From: Dipteris shenzhenensis
Taxonomy: Eukaryota; Polypodiophyta; Polypodiopsida; Gleicheniales
Assembly: GCA_047967505.1 (NCBI GenBank)
Contig: CM106538.1
DNA length: 64,000 nucleotides
Strand: one strand, 5' to 3'
The notes under the pieces are model-generated. The model was not told the DNA's origin. It worked only from the letters and a program-made list of their open reading frames with translations, and ran no database searches. Numbering within the stretch: position 1 is the first letter of the stretch; the number at the start of each line of letters is the position of its first letter. Shown piece after piece: positions 11,001 through 23,000 of the stretch. Made by a program: the position numbers and the translations under genes.

Positions 11001-14000
11001 CCCCTCCCTCCGCTCCCCTCGACTCCTCTACAGTGTTAGCTGCACCCTCGGCTTCCCAGTCGAGGGCAGCCCCCGATCCGCCTCCTCCACCTGCTCCGCC
11101 AGTCGCCCCCGTGGAGCTCGAGTCGCCTACCCCTCAGCCTCCTCCCCCTCCCCCCCCGCTGGCAGGACACCCGGAGTCTACACCACCACCGGAGCAGGCT
11201 TCCATGGCCGCTAGCCCCTCAGTGGCAGACTCTGATGGGTCTCAGCCTCAGGAGAGAGCGCTTCCTCGAGACTTTTACAGATCAGGCCCCTGGGACTACT
11301 TGGACGTGGCCGACCTTGGGACCTTCCCGGCTTATCTCGACATCAGCATCTTCTTGCTCCGCAAAGGGGCGGATGGGAAGATTGTCGCCTTGGCCCCTAG
11401 AGATGGCCCTAGCTTCGCCTTCACGTTCCTCAGCGATGGCACCGAGACCTGGACAGACGACTCGGTTTGGGAGGCGCTCAGAGAGCAGACACACGCCCAG
11501 GTCTGTTCCTGGATAGGCCCGTCCGGTGGGCAGCTTCTCGAGACTCAGTGGTCCGAGGGCGATGTGCGCTTGCGGTGGCGCTGCGCCGCCAAACGCTTCC
11601 GACTGATTGTGATCCTCAGACCTACCCCGTCATGGCCTCTCCCCCAGGATGTCAGAGCTTGGTCCCATCAGAAACTCCGCACCTTCTATGGGATGACCAC
11701 TTCAGAGATCTCGAGCTGGCTCGAGAAAGCATTTGTTCATGGCACCAAAGGCCTCTCGCCTTTGTTGAAGGTGTTGAAGGACGGGCAGGACGATCCCGTC
11801 TCCCCCTCCAAACCTTCTCATAAGCGGCAACGCCTCCATTCCGACATGCCTGATTCTTCATCGCCTTCGACCGCGAGCAGACAGTTGTTCGCAGCACCCC
11901 ATCCCTCGCCATGAGCCTACACCTCGTATCCTGGAATGTGAACGGGTTTCACTCTTCTGGCACCCGTGGTCCCAGGAAGCTCATTTTGCGGCAGGAACTT
12001 CAGCCTGCAGTGATTGGTCGTTTGGATGTACTTCTGCTCCAGGAGCACAAGCTCTCTGCGGCTCATTCCCGTAGCTGCGGGAAGGTTCTCCCTGGACGTT
12101 CCTACACTTACTGGGAGCCCTCGATCGGCGCACAGGGGAGGAGTGGGGGTGTCTGTACCTCCGTGTGCGAGCAGTTAGCCCAGGGAGTTTTCGGTCATGG
12201 CACATTGATCCCAGGCCGAGCCCTTTGGGTAGGCCTGGATTTGGAGGGATCCAAAATTGGAATACTCAACATCTACGCTCCTACAGACCTCCGATGCAGA
12301 GCCACTTTCTGGAGGACACTTACAGGGATTCTTCCAGTCATGGATTCCTGGATTGTTGGAGGTGACTTCAACAATCTGGAGTCATTGGAGGACCAGCAGG
12401 GCAGAGGTCCGGAGTTTACAGGTATGGCTCAGGCAGAGCAGTCAGCTTGGGACTCCTTCATCTTCGTGACAAGAGGTAGGGACAGCTGGAGAGACCCGTC
12501 CTTCCGGCGTTGGCACGGGAGCCTGGACTTCTCTTGGGGCTTCCGCAGGGAAGGAGGCAGACTCCTGGGACCATGCGCCGGTACTCCTCTCATTAGATTC
12601 GGCAGCCCAGACCCTCCCCCCCCGGTCATGCAGGATTCCCGATTCTATTTTCTCGAGGGAGGACGTGCGTAGCAGTATTTGCAGTCTTTGGGACAGAGAT
12701 TGGGGGGAGTGCACGGATTTGGTGGACTCAGTTGCGCAGGCTCTGCAGGAGTCCAGCCAGATCTGCCAGCTAGCAGCCCTACAGGTTCGTCAGGAGTGGT
12801 GGAGTAGAGAGAGAGCTCTTCGGAGGGACCTCGCATCCATTCAGCGACTCCAGCAGGCTTCCCCGGGCTCGGAGGAGCTTCGGATCCAGGCCCTTCGAGC
12901 CAGAGCCCTCCTGGAGGAGACACTCCAGCGCCGCTCAGAGTTTTCCTATCACGCCTCTCTCTCCTTCTGGGCCCGGAAGGGTGATCGGATGTGCAGAGAG
13001 TTCTTCAGGACGCATGGCCAGAGAGCTGCAGGTGATCAGCTTCGGAGTCTCAGGACAGCGGATGGTCACATCGTTACGGATTCGGGGGAGGTCCTGGGGT
13101 TGGCCACTGACTTCTACAGGACCCTCTTCCAGCAGGAGCCGCTTGCCCCTCGTGCTAGTCGTGCCCGTGAGGAGGTGTGGAGGCACATTCCATCCCTGGT
13201 CCAGCCTAGCATGCAGGCGATGTTGTTGGCGCCGTTTACCTCGGATGAGATGTTGGAGGCCTTGATGGCTATCGACGGACAGAAATGCCCAGGAGAGGAT
13301 GGGCTTCCCCGAGCTTTCTTCACTTCCTTCTGGGACCAGATCCATCAGCCCCTCCTTGCAGCTCTGCAGGGGATTTTCAGCAGCGGTTTGATGCCAGAGA
13401 GCCTCTCTTCGGGACTGATTTGCCTCATCCCGAAGGGAGGAGATAGACAGGAGATCCGCCAGTGGCGTCCGATCACTCTCCTTACTACCGCCTACAAAAT
13501 CCTCGCTAAGATGATCAGTGCCAGAGTTCGGCCTCTACTCCCAGACCTCATTCATGACACTCAGACAGGCTTTGTCCAGGATCACAGTATCTTGGATAAT
13601 GTCTTCACCTTTTCAAAGGCGGCGGAGTGGGCTCAGCACAGTGGATCACACCTTGCCATTTTACTTCTCGACTTTGAGAAGGCCTACGATCGCGTGGACT
13701 GGGCCTTTTTGGAGGGGACTCTGGAGCGGCTAGGTTTCCCCGCAGGATGGATTCAGGGTATCTCACCTTTGTACAGGACAGCGTCTAGCAGGGTCATCAT
13801 TGGAGGCAGGATGGGTGAGCGCTTTAGCCTGGAGAGATCAGTGCGTCAGGGTTGCCCCCTTGCTCCTTACCTGTTTCTTTTCTTCGCCGAGGCCATGACT
13901 TACTACCTTCGGGCGAGGTCTACCGGGATCCGGGGGGTTCGCCTTCCACTTCGGGAGGACACGGAGCTTCTGGACTCGGAGTACGCAGATGATACAGCCC

Positions 14001-17000
14001 TTTATGTCCAGGATGATGAGAGGATGCTAGAGAGGGTGCGGATGGCCTTGGAGGTCTTCTGCTCGGCCGCTGGTGCGAAAATCAACCGGAACAAGTCAGT
14101 TGGTTTTCTCACAGACCCTGGGGCGTGTTCTCAGTGGGGGCGATTTCTGGGTTTCAGATGGATTCCACGAGGACAGACAGCTAGATACCTTGGCTTCCAG
14201 GTTGGCCTAGACATCACGCCAGCTCAGCAGTTTCTCCCGGTGCTAGACTCCATCCGACGGAAGCTGGCTTTCTGGAGTACTGCTAAGCTGTCTCTTGCAG
14301 GTCGTGCCCTGGTAGTTAACCAGGTCCTTCTAGCCACGGCTTGGTATGTGGCTTCATGCTGGTGCTTCTCGAGATCCAGCGTGGCACAGCTCAGGAGGTT
14401 GGTTCAGAACTTCCTTTGGTCTGGGGAGGATGGTCTTAGAGATACCAGAGCCAGGGTTGCTTGGCAGACAGTCATTCTTCCGCAGGCTGAGGGTGGCCTG
14501 GGGGTTATCGATCCAGAGCTTCAGAGTCAGGCCTTGTTAGGCAAGCTTATCATCCGCGGTTTGACCCCGGGGGGGCAGACGTGGAAGATGTTACTTCAGC
14601 AGGGAATAGGCTCTTGTGTCCCGCGCCGAGGTGGAGAGTGGCCACCGTCCCTCAGGTGGATCTTCACTTCTGCCCCGCTCACTCAGCCCCGTTCTCCACT
14701 CGTTCGTAGCCTCCTCATGGTTTGGAGGCGGCTTTGTCTCAGTCTCATACAGTCCCAGCCCAGCTGTCAGGAGGAGATCGATCGCCAGCCGCTCGTCTGG
14801 AATGGGCAAGTCAGAGACGCCGAGGGCCTTCAGTTGGGGGAGAGATCACATATCAGGTGGGACGGTTGGATGAGGGGGCCAGCCCGGTCCCTTCGAGTTT
14901 GGAGGGATACGTACAGACATCTGGAGATGACCGATCTTGCAGTCGCAGCTGGAGGTGCACGTGGAGTCCAAGCGAGACGCACGGAGATTGACGGAGCGAT
15001 CCCAGCCGCTTGGTTGGCTCCACCTGAGCCTCAGGTCCTCATGCCTGGAGACACCCGTTGGCTGGGACAGTTCACCCCCCGTGGCATCCCACTGGTGGTC
15101 GCAGGACGTTTGGATGACTCCTCTATCGCCTTCTTCGCGGTTTCAGGGGATGGACGACTCAGGAGAGAGGATGCGCTCATCGACCCCCTACTCCCGTGGC
15201 AGAGGGTTAGGGTCGTAGGCCTCCTGGGGAAGGTCTGGCGTACCGACCCTAGTATCGAGCAGGACCAGTTGCAGCTTTGGCGTCTTTGGCTATGGGAGGG
15301 ACGGGCCTTGTCAGAGCTTGAGTGGGACCCAGGAGAGTGGTGGTGGCCAGAGATTGTGCCAGGACAGGGGCCGACTTCCTTCTTCGCTTACAGCACGACT
15401 CTGGGCAGGCGAGTTCTCGGGAGGATGCAGAGCCGCCCCCCCACCCAACGACCTAGCTGGTACGCACAGGGTATTTCCAGGTTCTTTTTGCAGGCATTCT
15501 GGAAGGCCTTGTGGGAGAGCTGGCGGCCGCGGAAGATCTCATACTTCCTGTGGCTTCTTGCCCACAAAGGTCTTCCAGTGGGGAGCTGGTTGAGGCAGAT
15601 AGGCCAGGACGGTTGCTGTCAGATTTGCCATGCGGACGAGGAGTCACCAAAACACTGCCTGTGGAGCTGCACGCGCGCCCAGGAAGTGTGGAGGTGGACC
15701 TTCGGGCTTCTTACCCGCGTAGCACCAGAGCTAGGAGTGATCACTTGGGGCGCGTTCTGTTGGTGCAGCACCGCACCTGGTCTTCATCACTTGTTCGAGG
15801 CATGCCAGCAGGACCCCACCTTCCTTATCACACAGGGGACGTGGGGGCCGCTCGAGGGTATCCCACAGCACCTGGCAGAGGCTGATACAGGAGTTCGGGA
15901 GAGGCAGCCAGTCTGGGAGATTATCAGCAGCATTACAGGATGGCACATCTGGACCTCGCGCTGCGCGCAGATCCTCGGTGGCACTTCCTTATCGACTGCC
16001 CAGATCATGGCGGAGATTTGGAGTGAGATTATTCATACCCTCAGAGGCCAGTGGGACCAGATTCAGGGAGACTCCCGGGCTGGTCAGGAGAAGCGGAGAC
16101 GCTTCCTCCAGGCTTGGGACACACAGAGCCTCTTCTTCGAGCAGACTACGCAGGGCCTTCGGTGGCACTACTCACCACCCCGATGGCTGTTCATTCACAC
16201 TCAGCATATCCCTCCGTGAGAGTATGATTTATTATGCTACCTTTTAGGGCTGCGTCCGGTTTGTGAACGCAGCCCGTCAGCTATAAGCTGACCTCTTGTA
16301 TTTTGTTCTCGAAGTAATATAATTAGCACTGTTTTTTCGGAAAAAAAAAAAATCTCTGGATTAGGAGAACAATAGGAAAACCATGCGCTCATGCAGTGTC
16401 TTGCCAAGAATTACTGTGATCGATCATGTGGAACAAACGTAACAATATCATTGAGGACTGTTGACAAAATAATTTGAATTATTGTGTTGACCGCCACTAG
16501 CAAAAGAACACAATGGCATAGAATGATCACTCCATGTTTGAAAACTTGTCCAAGCAGTAGAAATTTGGGATGTGATTGGAGCCTATAAGACGTGTGAATA
16601 TTTTGATGGCTACATAACAAATTGCCACATTTGTTTTGAAACAAAAGAGTGTATATTCAAACTTCTAGTTAAGGTCTTCTATTTGGCCATCTAGGAAAGG
16701 ACTTGAAAGTTCATATGGTGTGTTGTAAATGGCCAAGTTCAATATAAGATGTTAAGCCCTGTAGGCACCTGATGTTGGAATGGTCACCTCCCCATCTATG
16801 AGCCCCCAAATGAGGGGAGGTGCACCAGGGTAGGTTAGGAGCAATGTGGGCAGGAGGCGAGCCTGACACATGGGCAGCTCTAACATGGAATGCAAGGCTT
16901 CACATGGACAGCACATGGGCTGTCATGTGGGCAGCAAGCATACAAAAAAAAAACATGAAAAAGGGCTGCCACATGGGCAGCACATGGGCTGCCATGTCAG

Positions 17001-20000
17001 CAGCACAAGGTACCTAGCTGCTTGGAGAGATCAGCAACAGACTTGGAGCAGCAACAAACCTTGGAATCCTGCCAAAAGCACCTGCAATGCCACATGGCAT
17101 GGTCTGGAGGTGGTTCAGCAACAGTACAGACAGGTTCATGGCCTGGAACAGATTTGAAAGGTATCTGTCAGCCTGTGTGGAGGTTTGGAGTAGGTGGAGC
17201 ATGATGCACCTGCGGGGCCAGCACCAAGCCCCCAAATGAGCAGTGCATGGGAGAGGTGTACCAAGGTAGGTTAGGAGCCATGTGGGCAATAGGTGAGCCT
17301 GCCACATATGTCAGCAACACAATCAAAGAAGGTACGTGACTGCTTGGAGACATCTGCAATAGACTTCAAGTAGTAGTAGAGCATGGAATCCTGCCAGAAG
17401 CATCCACAATGCCACGTGGCATGGTCTGGAGGTTGTTCAGCAACAGTACAGACAGGTTCATGGCCTGGAACAGACCCGAAGGTATCTGTCAGCCTGTATG
17501 GAGGTTTGGAGCAGGTGGAGCCTGCGGAGGTAGCACCAGGAGCAACCTGGGATGTTGGGCACCTGTTTTATAGACCTTATAGGAGCTTGGTCTGATGCTA
17601 AAGGGCTGGGACAGAGCTAGCAAACAGGCAGGGAAATTGGAGCTCATAGACAACTGTCTCAAGACGAGATCTGGGCCAGGAAAGAGCTGGAAAAGACCCC
17701 GTCTGGGACTATACAGAGCCTGGGCCATTGGCAGGCTTCCACAATGGGATAGAAAAGAGCTGCAGACAAGGTCGCGTACACAGACCACCAAATCAGTTTC
17801 TAGGTCAGCCATTATAGCTGATTGGTCGGCTTTTTTTTGGGGGTCCCTTTGGGCCTATAAAAGTGATCCCTACAGGGCTCATTTGTCATCCATTGAAGAG
17901 GTGCCAACCCAGGAGTGTACAAGGGCAAAAGGGAAGTGGCTGATTGCTGGCTACAAAGGAACTCAACGCTCTTCACCATTCAATCGCAGCAAGGAAGACG
18001 ACATCAAGGAGATACTTGTGCCTCAGTTTGGGCTGCATCCAGAGCAGCAGGGAGGTCAAGGATCTACAGCAAGCACTATCTTACGAAGGGGCTGTCCAGG
18101 AGGATCAGTCGGCAGGTCTGATTGCAAGGCACCACAGAGCATGCAGGCCAAGTGTTTTGTAAGTGCCAAGAAGGTAGGAGAACAGCTTTGGGTATGTACT
18201 GGGGTCCACATCTATTCAGCACTCTACTGATAGAAGGTGGGACATTGGACATCGATTTTGTTTTGTGTCCACACTGGATGGAAATATAAGTTTTGCTGGT
18301 TCTATATCTCTCTCTTGAGCATTGTCTAATTACTGTTTGCACATCTATTCAATACTCATTAAGGAAGAAGTTTGAGATTGAAATACACCACTGTGTGAGT
18401 TCCTGGGCTCCTAACTCTACTCTAAGGTTGGCTTCCACTGCGTATACCCTCTGTTGCTTTCTCTAACACCTGAACAAGGTAGAAAAGAGCTAGAGATCAA
18501 GATCTTCTGTGACTCTCCATGCAGGTAGAAAATAAATTTCAAGGAACCACATGTGGTGAAACTTCTCCAAAGTCTAGTAGTGAGCAATAACAACGGAAAG
18601 AAAAGGATGCAAATTGGTTGCATCCTGAGCCTCATTTCAGGGGGTATCACTAAAAAAATGAAAGAAAGGTTGTAAAGCGTAGCATAGGGGCATCCAAATA
18701 GTATTTGGTTTATGGGCTTGCCACAAGAGTAAAGCATCTAATAGCTCACCCATACCAATACTCATCATCTACTAACTACATAGACAAGAAAAGTGCTTTT
18801 GGTCGATGCAATTGGTTATCTAGAAGGAGGTGTCCATGTGTAAAATCCTCGCTTGCAAACTCTGCGAGTATGATATTGTGTGGAGTGCATGGCTTACCCT
18901 CGATAACAAGAGAGCATAATGTGTCACTCCCCAACAAACTTGTATCCACTTGCTCGGTAAATTTTTTTCTTTTACATTTTAATTTTAATAGCATGCTTTG
19001 CAAAAGTAGATGAAAGTTTTCCTACAGTTTCAGTTAGGTCATGGGAGCTAGGTCTAGCATTTGAGGGTGGACCCCCTTGCCTTGGGTTATGGGCATTCGT
19101 GACCCACAAGAGTGATGCCTTCTCTTTGAGAAAGGACATCAGAAAATCACACCCCACCTAAGTTCCCATCTTTGGGACCAATCAAATGCACAAATTGCAG
19201 ACCAACCTAGCAACCATCCAAAAGAATGTCTCAGGATATTGGGTGTGAGCTAGGAAACATGATAGCTCAAAACAGGCTCTAGAGTAGATCAATGTATAGG
19301 ACTACCTACTAGGACCCCAACGGTGAAGTCAGAATTCAATTCTGACAACTTTCAAAATTTAGGGTTTTTGGCTGACGTGGCAGCCTTGACATGTGGCAGC
19401 TCATGACACACATGGCAACCTATGGGGACATGTAGAGGGCCATGCATGGACCATGGCACCACTTGTCACTGCAAGAAATACAGCCCCCATGCAGCCCACC
19501 AAAATCCAAGGGGAGCTAGCCCCCATTCTTAATTGGGCAGAGGGTGGGCTGAGCCTATAAAAGAAGACCTTGAGCAGCAAGAGCATCCCTTCTTGATAGT
19601 GAAACTTTGAAACTAAAGTAACTTTATAACTTATATATACCCAAATGTTCTAAATATAAATAATAAAATGAATTATATTTTTTTGGGGAAAAACTTGACA
19701 TTGACATGAAACAAAACCATTCAAAACATCAAAATTAATTACACCACTATGAATTGGAAAATGTCAATCCACAATTGTTCCACCCCACATTGTTTACCAA
19801 TATTGCAGGGGGGATAAAAGTGACAGTATGCATGCGCTTCTCTGCACGCTTTCCTACCTTTTCACCATTTAAGGTAAAGTGAAAGAACTATGACATGCCA
19901 TCCTCCATGACCAATAGGTGTTCCTGCGCGTCCCTGAGAGTTCATTGTGACGTGACGGTCACATTCTTGACATCTCCTAAATGAGAATCAATACATAAAC

Positions 20001-23000
20001 TTACCCCTGTATTATCATCATCGTTAGAGTCAAGGGGAGGCCAATTTCCACCTGTTTTCTTCCAGTGCCTATACTGGAAAGCAAAATATAACATTTGGCG
20101 GGAGATGTCGTACTTGACAACCACATTGTCCTTACATACATGGCATTGAAATAGATCACCCTTTTGTTCACCTGACCTGCTTCCCCAGCAGCACTCTCTC
20201 TCTAAAGCATTACTCCCTTACAAGCTTTCTCTCTGTACTGTTCCAGCCCTTCTCACGCAGAAATCAGCCTCTTCTCTGCACTTTTGGGACAGCAACAGCA
20301 TCTCCTTTTCATCTCCTAGCCTGTGAGCAGCCATTACATTGTCTCTCTAAAGCATTACTCCAATACAATCTTTCTCTCTCTAGCTTGAAACACCTCTTTC
20401 TGAGTTTTTCTCTCTCCAGTCCCAAGCTTTCATCTATTCCAGCAAGAGGGGCTGCAAAGACACCAAGGGCACCTTAACCAAGGCAACCAATGAGAAAGGG
20501 AGCTTGAATCAGAAATCTATGGTTTGAAATTCAGTTTTTCATTGTGATTTCTTTCCCTCTTCTAGAGATCTAGATTGTGCAACTAATGTGGGTTGAAGTG
20601 ATGATCATGCAGGCATCTTCCTTGCCGATTGTGGTGCCCCTGGAGTCCATTTCTCACTAGTTCCAGCCTTTGAGTCATGTCTTGTAAATAGCTCAACTTG
20701 AGCATTCTGAGATCTGCAGTTGTGTCTTTGTCCTCTCTCTCTCTCTCAAGAGTCTGAGTCTAAATTTGCTCCCCGTCTACAATCCCAAAGGCAGTGCTGT
20801 CACTGGGAATAGCATCTGCAGAGCTGCTGCTCCTCCTCGCTCCCTTGCTGCACCCTCTCCCTCAGCCCGTCCCTCCCTCTCTCCCTTGCCCTCAGCCCCT
20901 CCCTCTCCCTCAGCCACTCCCTCCCTTCCCCTCCTCCCCTTCAGCCCGCCCCCTTCCAGCCCGCTTCCTCTCCTCCCCCTCTCAGCCTGCTCCCCCGCCC
21001 CCTCCCTGCCTGCTCCCCCGCCCCCTCTCTGCCTCTCCGCCCCCTCCCTGCCTCTCAGCCCGCCGCCCCCTGCTCCCCCACCCCCTCCCTGCCTCTCCGC
21101 CCCCTCCTTGCCTGCTCCCCCGCCCCCTCCCTGCCTCTCCGCCCCCTCCCTGCCTCTCAGCCCGCCCCCTCCCTGCCTGCTCCCCTGCCCCCTCCCTGCC
21201 TCTCCGCCCCCTCTCTGCCTCTCAGCCCGCCCCCTCCTCTCCCTCTCCTCCCCCTTCCCTTCACTCCCCGCTCCCTCTCCTCCCCCTCTCAGCCTGCTCG
21301 TCGCCCCCTCCCTGCCCCTCCCTCTCCTTCCTCTCCCTCTCCTCTCCCTCTCAGCCCGCCCCCTCCCTGCCCCTCAGCCCGCCCCCTTCCTGCCTCTCCT
21401 TCCTCTCCCTTTCCTCTTCCTAGCCTGCCCCCTCCCTCCCTCTCAGCCTGCCCTCCTCCCCTTCAGCCTCTCAGCCTCTCCCCTTTACCCCTCCCCTTCT
21501 CGCCCCTTCCCCCCGCTCCCTCCTCACCTCCTTTCCCCTTTTTTCTACCCCCCTTTATCCTGCAATTTTTTTTTGGAGCAGAAGGAGCCTCCAAATTGTT
21601 AGAGTCGGCCTCCTCACCTCGATTGGCGATGGATACTCCGTCAGCCAATCCTACTCCACCTTCACCGGCCGTGAAAACTATTACCTTTTCTAAAGACGAG
21701 TTGCAGCAGCTCAAGAAGGATGTAGAGATTGAATGCTCTACCACGTTGCTAGCACGCATCTTCGGGTCTCACCCCTCCAGATCCCAAGCCAGAGACTGGA
21801 TGCTTGCGGCTCTCCCCCCAAACCTCACTCTACGATTGTTAGATGTTCGTCATCTGGGACGAGGTTTTTTCCAGGTTGTTTTTGACACTCCAGGGGAGCG
21901 AGCACTGTGCTCAAGGCTGAGTTTTTACACCTGGGACACAGGAAGATCTTCTTTAAAGCCTTTCATATTGGTTTCGACCCAGTGGAGGCAGATAAGGAAA
22001 TCTTTTCGCTCTTCATCAGATGCCCCGGGCTTCCCCAGGTTTACCATCGACTTCTTTCTGTTATTGGGGAGCATTTTGGCACAGTTGCTGAGATCCCACC
22101 CCTCCTTGGGTTGCCATTGACTGCAGCAGAGGCAACCAAGGCTGATGGGGTACCTAGAGTTAGGGTCCTTTGTAAGGATCCTAACCTCAAGATGGATCAT
22201 GTTATGATCCAGCCCCCGGATGGTTCCTTTTTTCGCCAGAGAGTAGAGATTTCAGGCAGACAAGACTAGTGCAGGATATGCAGGACCATTGGACACTTTG
22301 CCAGGGATTGCCCCAGGAAGAAGAAAAGGCCCAAGAAGCCCTCTAGTACAGCTACCGCCCCATGGCCTCGACAGGGGGGACAGGGGGGTGGTATAGGTCC
22401 AGCACTTGCTCCTCGGCCTCGACAGAGGAGTGGTACAGGTCCAGCACCTGCTCCTCGACCTTCGCATGGTGGTCCTCCTCAAGATGGTGGTGGTACAGGT
22501 CCAGCACCTACTCCTCGGCCTCGACAGGGGGGGGTGGTACAAGTCCATCACCTGCTCCTCGACCCCCACCTACCTCAAGGGCACGCGGCGCTCTCCAGTG
22601 GGTTCCGGCACGTGTGCAGATCCCTCCTTCAGTTCACGAGGGTACATTAGTGGACTCTGCTTCACCTCGAGCTGTCCCTCCAGTCTCACCTTGCACAGTC
22701 CGAGACGCTGAAGCTTCGACCTCCTCCCCGGTTGCAGCTTCTTCCCTAGATCCAGCGGTGCCAGACGCTGTTCTTGAGGCAGTAGAGGTCTCCGCGGCTG
22801 GGCAGACAGGCTGGGCAGACACAGGATAGAGAGCAATCCTCACTTCCTCCCTGGGATAGGGGGAAGGGGATGGTTTACACTATTGATCCTCTTCCCTCAG
22901 AAGGGATCCTTCGCACTCCGGTGTCTGGCTTGCTTCACAGGAACTCGTTTTCAGCCCTAGCAGATGGTTCAGATTTCCCAGAGGAGTTTGTGCCTGCTAC

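Larger units (their letters stand above)
9086..16350 (+). mobile_element. Near-complete L1-type LINE with 15-bp target duplication
   Basis: 7,265 bp bounded by a perfect 15-bp duplication (9071-9085 and 16351-16365). Order: C-rich 5' leader (9086-9837), ORF1 with a CCHC knuckle (to 11914), ORF2 with endonuclease, RT and a C-terminal zinc finger (11911-16219), a short 3' UTR with two hairpins, and a poly(A) tail (16341-16350). Coding damage is limited to a few single-base shifts in G or C runs, so the copy is young or has been misread at homopolymers. Its base composition is much richer in GC than the flanks. It is antisense to the host gene whose intron holds it. Confidence 0.9.

Noticed and set aside
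17595-18230. 211-codon plus-strand frame
   Set aside because: Lies across the TATA region of an LTR and shows no protein signature.
20766-21602. 278-codon proline/serine-rich frame
   Set aside because: It is the CT-rich leader of the second LINE; the frame mirrors tandem CTCCCTGCC steps.
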